The notes under the pieces are model-generated. The model did not search any database, had not been told where the DNA came from, and saw nothing but the letters and a program-made list of their open reading frames with translations. Below, in pieces: positions 5,877 to 11,111 of a stretch of DNA of 11,111 bases (position 1 is the stretch's first letter; the number at the start of each line of letters is the position of its first letter). The DNA is taken from the NCBI GenBank assembly GCA_023432845.1, contig JAEZEY010000093.1, forward strand, positions 1 to 11,111, in the 5' to 3' direction. The stretch comes from Pseudomonadota bacterium (GTDB taxonomy: Bacteria; Pseudomonadota; Alphaproteobacteria; Rhizobiales; Xanthobacteraceae). A program made the translations under genes and the position numbers.

Positions 5877-8279
5877 ATGACGCAGGCTTTCCCCGCCCTG
5901 GACGCCTCGCTCGACGACGAGCAGGAGTTCTTCGACCTCGCGCGCGCCCTTCGTGAGGAGGCGCGGGATCGTCGCGCGATCGGTTGGGGGTCGGCGGGCA
6001 ACTCCAAGGACCGTTCCCGGCTGAAGGCGAACGCCGACACCGACGAGACGCTGGGCTCTCCTGACGACGCGGTGGCCCTGCTGCGGCTCGACACCGAGGA
6101 CGGCGACTGCCTGTACGTCGGTGAGCATGCGATCTCGGACGAGCGCAAGGACCGCCTGGTCTACAGCTGGCGCGCGCCGGCCATCCTGCGCCTCCGCGGA
6201 GCGACCCACGACGATCCCCGGGGGGTCGTGCGGCGCCGCACCTACACGACGAAGCCGGTGAACCAGATCACCGACCTGGACGACCTGATCCTCGCCGAGC
6301 TCGCCCGGCAGGTGGCACAGCTTGGCGCGACGACGCCCGATCTCATCGAGTCTGACGAGTTCCTCCAGACGGTCCTCTCCCGTGGCCGTACGCCGGAGAT
6401 GCAGACGATCGTCCAGACAATTCAGGCCGCCCAGTCCGACGTCATCGCGGCGCCGGCCGATCAGCTCCTGGTGATCCAGGGTGGGCCGGGCACGGGCAAG
6501 ACGGCGATCGCCCTGCACCGCGTGGCGGCGTTGCTGTACGGGCCGCTCCGCGAGGCGCCGAACGCGGAGGTTCTCGTCGTAGGTCCTAACCCGACCTTCC
6601 TGAAGTACATCGGGCGCGTCCTGCCCGAGCTCGGCGAGGAGCGTGTGGTCCAGGCGGACATCGGCCGATTGATGGCTGGATCGGTCTCGGTGGACTACGT
6701 CGAGCGACCGGAGGCCGCCCGGCTCAAGGGTGACGACCGGATGGTCGAGGTCATCGCGCGCGCCCTCAGTGATCGCGTCCGGATCCCGACCGAGCCGTTG
6801 GAGATCGGTCTTGACGGTGTTTCGTGGCGGGTCAGCCTCCAGCCGGCCGAGATCGAACTCCTCCTCGGTGAGATCGAGCGGCTGCCCTACGCGGTGGGCC
6901 GCGGTGACTTCCGGACTGCCGTCGAGCAGCGGGTGCTGCGAGAGGCGCGTCGGCGCCAACGCGGCGACCGCTGGCTCCGGAGCGATGGTGGACCGACGCT
7001 GCGCGCCTCGGAGCTGGACGCACTTGTCGAGCGCATCTGGCCGCAGCTGTCGCCCGCCGCGTTCCTCCGCGACTTGTTCGGGTCGGCCGATCGTCTGCTC
7101 GCGGCCGCCGGGTCCACGTTGACGGGTGGGGAGGTGCAGCTGCTCCGTCGGCAGGCGGCTCCCCGACTGGCGGACCAGCTGTGGTCCAAGGAAGACCTCC
7201 CGCTGCTCGACCAGGTGGCTTGGGAGATGTCCCGCGAGGTGCCGTCTTATGCGCACATCGTCGTCGACGAGGCGCAGGACCTGTCGCCGATGCAGCTCAC
7301 CGCACTTAGGCGCCGCTCGGCTCAGGGCGCGATGACGATCGTCGGTGACATCGCGCAGTCGACCGGCCACTGGGCGCGGAGCTCCTGGGAGGACGTCATC
7401 GCCGAGCTGGCAGGGCCGGTGCCCACGGCCACCGTTCAGCTGGAGTACGGCTACCGCGTGCCGCGCGGCGTCATGGATGTCGCTGCGCGCCTGCTCCCGT
7501 GGTCAGCTCCGGGTGTCGAACCACCGCGTGTGGTGCGCGACGTGGACCGCGCGCCGCAGTGGCACCAGGTTCCCCCCGCGGAGGACCGGTTCGCCCGCGT
7601 AGTCCAGGTGGTGCGGGAGCACAGCAGCAACGGGCTGTTCGTCGGCGTCATCTGCCCCGACGGTGGCCGTCCCGCGCTCGAGGCGGCATTCCGCGCCGCG
7701 GGGACGCAATGGAATGACGCCGACAGGGACAAGCGCGGCCTGACCGCGAACATCAACGTCGTGAGTCCTGGCGCTTCCAAGGGTCTCGAGTTCGATGCGG
7801 TCGTCGTCGTCGACCCTCAGACGATCGTCGACGCCGGACCGCACGGGTTGCGAATGCTCTACATCGCCCTGACTCGGACGACGGGCTATCTGGACGTCGT
7901 GTTCGAGGAGGGCAGGCTGCCGTGTGAGCTGCATGTCGACGCCCCCGACGCCGACGAGGAGCCGGCCGTTGACGAGGGCGAGCTCCTGCCAGCTGCCGTG
8001 TCTTTGGACAGTGGTGTGGTAGCCGTCGACTCCGCCGGTACCGATGGCGGGGCGCCAACCGCTCCCGATGTTGCCGCACCGGCCATCCGCAGTGCCGGTC
8101 GCCCAAGCACCGCCGCACCGTCGGTTCGCCGCAAGGCCGTCGAACAGAATGCCGAGAGCGTTCTCGAGATGCTTAGCGAAGTCGCCCCGAGGCACCTGTG
8201 GGTGGAGATCCTCGCTGAGGCGACGGCGCGTGCCGCCGCCCAGCATTCGACCGACGTAGCGGCAACGGAAGGCCGATAG
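5877..8279 (+). CDS. HelD-like SF1 helicase/ATPase (RNA polymerase-recycling family)
   Basis: This gene encodes 800 residues from ATG 5877. The N-terminal helix (DDEQEFFDLARALREEARD, from residue 13) and the block YSWRAPAILRLRGATHDDPRGVVRRR (about 97-122) are signatures of HelD proteins. SF1 motifs follow: Walker A GGPGTGKT at 202-209, Walker B DEAQD at 464-468, motif III VGDIAQST (about 488), motif IV-like YGYRVPRGVM, SKGLEFD at 634-640 and motif VI YIALTR at 662-667. All appear intact. Family: HelD/HelR use ATP to open RNA polymerase and release stalled complexes, and some give rifampicin tolerance. The tail is unusual: a low-complexity Asp/Ala/Pro/Gly linker (about 688-745) and a helical end (about 750-790) that I do not associate with HelD. 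It is followed 48 nt later by the methyltransferase on the same strand. A housekeeping or resistance role is possible; participation in a defence cluster is inferred from position. Confidence 0.88.
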   Translation: MTQAFPALDASLDDEQEFFDLARALREEARDRRAIGWGSAGNSKDRSRLKANADTDETLGSPDDAVALLRLDTEDGDCLYVGEHAISDERKDRLVYSWRAPAILRLRGATHDDPRGVVRRRTYTTKPVNQITDLDDLILAELARQVAQLGATTPDLIESDEFLQTVLSRGRTPEMQTIVQTIQAAQSDVIAAPADQLLVIQGGPGTGKTAIALHRVAALLYGPLREAPNAEVLVVGPNPTFLKYIGRVLPELGEERVVQADIGRLMAGSVSVDYVERPEAARLKGDDRMVEVIARALSDRVRIPTEPLEIGLDGVSWRVSLQPAEIELLLGEIERLPYAVGRGDFRTAVEQRVLREARRRQRGDRWLRSDGGPTLRASELDALVERIWPQLSPAAFLRDLFGSADRLLAAAGSTLTGGEVQLLRRQAAPRLADQLWSKEDLPLLDQVAWEMSREVPSYAHIVVDEAQDLSPMQLTALRRRSAQGAMTIVGDIAQSTGHWARSSWEDVIAELAGPVPTATVQLEYGYRVPRGVMDVAARLLPWSAPGVEPPRVVRDVDRAPQWHQVPPAEDRFARVVQVVREHSSNGLFVGVICPDGGRPALEAAFRAAGTQWNDADRDKRGLTANINVVSPGASKGLEFDAVVVVDPQTIVDAGPHGLRMLYIALTRTTGYLDVVFEEGRLPCELHVDAPDADEEPAVDEGELLPAAVSLDSGVVAVDSAGTDGGAPTAPDVAAPAIRSAGRPSTAAPSVRRKAVEQNAESVLEMLSEVAPRHLWVEILAEATARAAAQHSTDVAATEGR

Positions 8280-8289
8280 CGTGGCGGAC

Positions 8290-8304
8290 CGGGCGGGTCG
8301 CCCG
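8290..8304 (+). promoter_or_regulatory. GC-rich hairpin in the HelD-methyltransferase gap
   Basis: CGGGCG (8290-8295) and CGCCCG (8299-8304) pair perfectly around a GGT loop, 11 nt after the HelD-like stop and 6 nt before the methyltransferase Shine-Dalgarno. There is no T tract. It could be a partial terminator, an attenuator or an mRNA processing/stability element setting the ratio of the two products. Confidence 0.4.
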
Positions 8305-8310
8305 ACGCGA

Positions 8311-8319
8311 GGAGAGAGG
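8311..8319 (+). promoter_or_regulatory. ribosome binding site of the methyltransferase gene
   Basis: GGAGAGAGG is 8 nt upstream of ATG 8328. This strong, well-spaced site fixes the start and the N-terminus, which begins MTYTTPRRKLIEVSLPLEDI as expected for DUF1156. Confidence 0.8.
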
Positions 8320-8327
8320 CACCACCG

Positions 8328-11111
8328 ATGACCTACACGACGCCGCGGCGCAAGCTCATCGAGGTGTCCCTCCCGCTAGAGGACATCAACCGGGAGTCGG
8401 CGCGGGAGAAGTCGATCCGGCACGGCCACCCATCGACGCTGCACCTGTGGTGGGCCCGCCGACCCCTCGCTGCCGCGCGCGCCGTGCTGTTCGCGCAGCT
8501 CGTGGACGACCCGTCGTCCCCCCCGGACCGCTTTCCGACGCCGGAGGCGCAGGCCGTCGAGCGCGAGCGGTTGCACGACATCATCCGCAAGCTCGTGGTC
8601 TGGGAGAACGTCAACGACGAGGCGCTGCTCAAGCAGGCGCACGCGGAGATCGTGGCGTCCGCGCCCGACGGCGTCCCGCCCGCGATCCTCGACCCGTTCG
8701 CCGGCGGTGGGACCATCCCGCTCGAGGCCCAGCGGCTGGGCCTCGAGGCGCACGCCTCCGACCTCAACCCGGTTGCGGTGCTCATCAACAAGGCTCTCAT
8801 CGAGATCCCGCCGAAGTTCGCCGGCCGCCCGCCGGTCTTCCCGGGCGCAGCGGAGGCGCGGCTCGGTGGGTGGCCGCGGGCGACCGGGCTCGCCGAGGAC
8901 GTCCGGCGTTACGGCACCTGGATGCGGGACCGAGCGAAAGAGCGGATCGGTCACCTCTACCCGAAGGCGACGCTGCCCGACGGCTCGAAGGCGACGGTCA
9001 TCGCGTGGATCTGGGCCCGGACGGTGACGTGCCCGAACCCGGCGTGTGGCATCGAAATGCCTCTCGTGCGCTCGTGGTGGCGCGGCAAGAAGAAGGGCAA
9101 GGTGGCGTACGTCATCCCGATGGTGGTCGACGACGCCGGGGCCCCTTCGGGCAGGCGCGTTAAGTTCACCATTGGCCACGACGGGTCGTACGCGCCCGCA
9201 GGCGAAAATGACGGCACGATGCGTGGCCGCGGGGGCGCGGAGTGCGTGGCTTGCGGCTCAGCAGCGTCGATGGATCACATCAAGACTGAAGGGATGGCTG
9301 GCCGGCTCGGCGCGACCCTCATGGCGGTCGTCGGCGAGGGATCGCGCCAGCGCGTCTATGTTGCGCCAACGGCTGATCACGTCCAGTCCGCGGTTGTGGA
9401 GCGTCCCGGTGGCGTGCCCGAGCAGGAACTCGGGTTCGACCCACGGAACCTCTGGACGCCGGCGTATGGGCTGACCCGGTTCGCGGACCTCTTCACGCAC
9501 CGGCAGCTCGTGGCGCTGACGACGTTCAGCGACCTCGTCGCCGATGCCCGCGGGCGTGTCCTTGCAGACGCTCTGGCGGCTGGCATGCCGGAGGGCCAGC
9601 CGCTGGAGTCCGACGGCACCGGCGCCGCCGCCTACGCCGACGCCGTCGCAACGTACTTGGCGCTCGTCCAAAGCAAGATCACGAACGTCAGTTCTTCGAT
9701 TACCACGTGGATGAGCGACCGCGGCGCCTTCCGCGAGACGTTCGCGCGCCAAGCTCTGCCGATGGCATGGGACTTTGCCGAGCAGAACATTCTTGGCGAC
9801 AGCGGCGGCAGTTTCTCCACAGTCTTGGACAAGGAGGCGCAAGTGATCGCCGCGCTTCCCAGCGGTCGGGGATTTGCTGCCCAGGCAGACGCAGCGAGCC
9901 ATTCGTATAGCGGCGCACTCTTGTCCACCGATCCGCCCTACTACGACAACATCGGATACTCCGATCTTTCGGACTTCTTCTACGTCTGGTTGCGTCGATC
10001 CCTCAAGGACGTTCACCCGGGACTGCTCAGTACACTCCTGGTGCCGAAGGCTGAAGAACTCGTGGCGAACCCATACCGCCACGGCGGTCGAGAGGGCGCA
10101 TCAGCATGGTTCGAAAGGGGTTTCGAACTCATCTTCGCCCGTGCCCGACATGCGGCGTCCGAGAGCTATCCGATCACCGTGTACTACGCGTTCAAGCAGA
10201 CGGAGGCGACCGCTGAGGGCGACGTGTCAACGGGGTGGTCCACCTTGCTCGACGGAATGATCCGTGCGGGGTGGGCAATTACAGCCACCTGGCCGATGCG
10301 AACCGAGGGTTCGGGTCGCATGATCGCACGTGGCACGAACGCCCTCGCGTCCTCCATTGTGCTCGCGCTTCGCCCTCGTCACGAGGCCGCCCAGGCCACC
10401 ACCCGTCGCGGGTTTCTGACCGCGCTCAAGGCCGAGCTTCCTCAGGCGCTCCGCGAGATGCAGCAGGGCGCTATTGCACCCGTGGACCTCGCCCAGTCGA
10501 CCATCGGCCCGGGCATGGCGGTGTTCTCCCGCTACTCGAAGGTGGTCGAAGCCGACGGCTCCGAGATGAGCGTCAAGACCGCACTTGCCCTGATCAACCA
10601 GGCACTCGACGAGGTGCTCGCCGAGCAGGATGGCGAGCTCGACGCGGACTCGCGCTTCTGCCTCAAGTGGTACGAACAGTACGGCTGGGCGGAAAGGGCG
10701 TTCGGCGAGGCGGACGTTCTCGCGCGTGCCGCGAACACGTCAGTAGAGGGACTCGCGCGCGGCGGCGTGCTGTCCTCGAAGGCGGGCAAGGTCCGCCTCC
10801 ACCAGCCGAACGAACTCGACGCGTCGTGGGACCCGCTCGCGGACGACCGGAGCTCCCTCTGGGAGGCGACCCTGCACCTCGCCCGGGTACTCGAAGCGGA
10901 CGGGGTAGACGCGGCCGCAACCCTTATGCCGCGGATCGGGCAGCGCGTGGACCTCGACGCGGTGCAGCTGCTCGCGTACAGGCTCTACGAGCTCACGCAG
11001 GCAACGCGCCCTGCCGATGCCCTGTTGTTCAACGCGCTCGGCACCTCGTGGTCCGACCTGTCGGCGGTCGCCCGTCGCCCCGCCACGGAGCGCGCGCCCG
11101 TCGTGACGGGC
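8328..11111 (+). CDS. DUF1156 adenine-specific DNA methyltransferase with Zn-ribbon (3' end outside window)
   Basis: There are 928 codons without a stop; the frame leaves the window in phase. The N-terminus is DUF1156: KLIEVSLPLEDIN (9-21), then the HPSTLHLWWARRPLAAAR block (38-55). SAM motif I is DPFAGGG at 122-128, followed by SDLNPVAVLIN (about 142). A probable Zn-ribbon has C235-X4-C240 and C306-X2-C309, split by about 65 residues. The catalytic DPPY is at 535-538, followed by GYSDLSDFFYVWLRR (about 542-556). This matches COG1743 (adenine-specific methylase with Zn-ribbon) and predicts N6-adenine methylation, probably marking self DNA. The order motif I, long insert, DPPY resembles alpha-class amino-methyltransferases, with target recognition likely in the insert. 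Codons are markedly less GC-biased from about 9160, strongest at 9640-10340. Annotation pipelines call close relatives anti-phage-associated DUF1156 proteins (from memory). Catalytic motifs are clear; the target site is unknown. Confidence 0.92.
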   Translation, partial: MTYTTPRRKLIEVSLPLEDINRESAREKSIRHGHPSTLHLWWARRPLAAARAVLFAQLVDDPSSPPDRFPTPEAQAVERERLHDIIRKLVVWENVNDEALLKQAHAEIVASAPDGVPPAILDPFAGGGTIPLEAQRLGLEAHASDLNPVAVLINKALIEIPPKFAGRPPVFPGAAEARLGGWPRATGLAEDVRRYGTWMRDRAKERIGHLYPKATLPDGSKATVIAWIWARTVTCPNPACGIEMPLVRSWWRGKKKGKVAYVIPMVVDDAGAPSGRRVKFTIGHDGSYAPAGENDGTMRGRGGAECVACGSAASMDHIKTEGMAGRLGATLMAVVGEGSRQRVYVAPTADHVQSAVVERPGGVPEQELGFDPRNLWTPAYGLTRFADLFTHRQLVALTTFSDLVADARGRVLADALAAGMPEGQPLESDGTGAAAYADAVATYLALVQSKITNVSSSITTWMSDRGAFRETFARQALPMAWDFAEQNILGDSGGSFSTVLDKEAQVIAALPSGRGFAAQADAASHSYSGALLSTDPPYYDNIGYSDLSDFFYVWLRRSLKDVHPGLLSTLLVPKAEELVANPYRHGGREGASAWFERGFELIFARARHAASESYPITVYYAFKQTEATAEGDVSTGWSTLLDGMIRAGWAITATWPMRTEGSGRMIARGTNALASSIVLALRPRHEAAQATTRRGFLTALKAELPQALREMQQGAIAPVDLAQSTIGPGMAVFSRYSKVVEADGSEMSVKTALALINQALDEVLAEQDGELDADSRFCLKWYEQYGWAERAFGEADVLARAANTSVEGLARGGVLSSKAGKVRLHQPNELDASWDPLADDRSSLWEATLHLARVLEADGVDAAATLMPRIGQRVDLDAVQLLAYRLYELTQATRPADALLFNALGTSWSDLSAVARRPATERAPVVTG

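Noticed and set aside
5724..7370. Long minus-strand frame (548 codons) opposite the HelD-like gene
   Set aside because: It lies antisense to clear HelD motifs. The translation is Arg/Asp/Gly-rich with no domain, and it would overlap the promoter spacer of the SNF2 gene.
5877..8279. Calling the SF1 gene UvrD/PcrA or helR
   Set aside because: The WRAP...VVRRR block and N-terminal helix indicate HelD rather than UvrD. The symbol helR implies shown rifampicin resistance, which the sequence does not support.

Overview
The window is high-GC DNA with strongly G/C-ending codons, purine-rich Shine-Dalgarno sites and long spurious antisense reading frames. Together with an actinobacterial-type TraA relaxase, this points to an actinomycete; the genus cannot be told from the sequence. 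There are five protein-coding genes, two of them cut by the window edges. I saw no rRNA, tRNA, CRISPR array or insertion sequence, and no gene-free stretch longer than 154 nt.

Left part (1-2113, + strand): the C-terminal part of a TraA/MobF-type conjugative relaxase-helicase, followed 4 nt later by a small two-helix membrane protein of unknown function. This is the edge of a conjugation module (integrative conjugative element or plasmid).

Right part (2162-11111): a defence-island-like cluster. A 1186-residue SNF2/HepA-type helicase with a C-terminal DUF3883 domain is on the minus strand and converges on the membrane-protein gene. Divergent from it, across a 154-nt spacer, are an 800-residue HelD-like SF1 ATPase and, 48 nt further on, a DUF1156 adenine-specific DNA methyltransferase with a Zn-ribbon (COG1743-type), which is still open at the window end.

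SNF2-DUF3883 helicase plus DUF1156 methyltransferase is a combination I associate with anti-phage clusters that usually also carry a DUF499 ATPase (helicase-methylase-ATPase type). That ATPase would be expected just to the right of this window. The unusual element is the HelD-like gene sitting between the two. HelD proteins normally dislodge stalled RNA polymerase, and SNF2/HepA proteins include RapA, which also recycles RNA polymerase. A working model is self-DNA marking by the methyltransferase, with the two motor ATPases (and possibly the nuclease-like DUF3883 domain) as effector or sensor. This is inference; nothing here proves a defence function. The neighbouring relaxase suggests the cluster is cargo of, or sits beside, a conjugative element.
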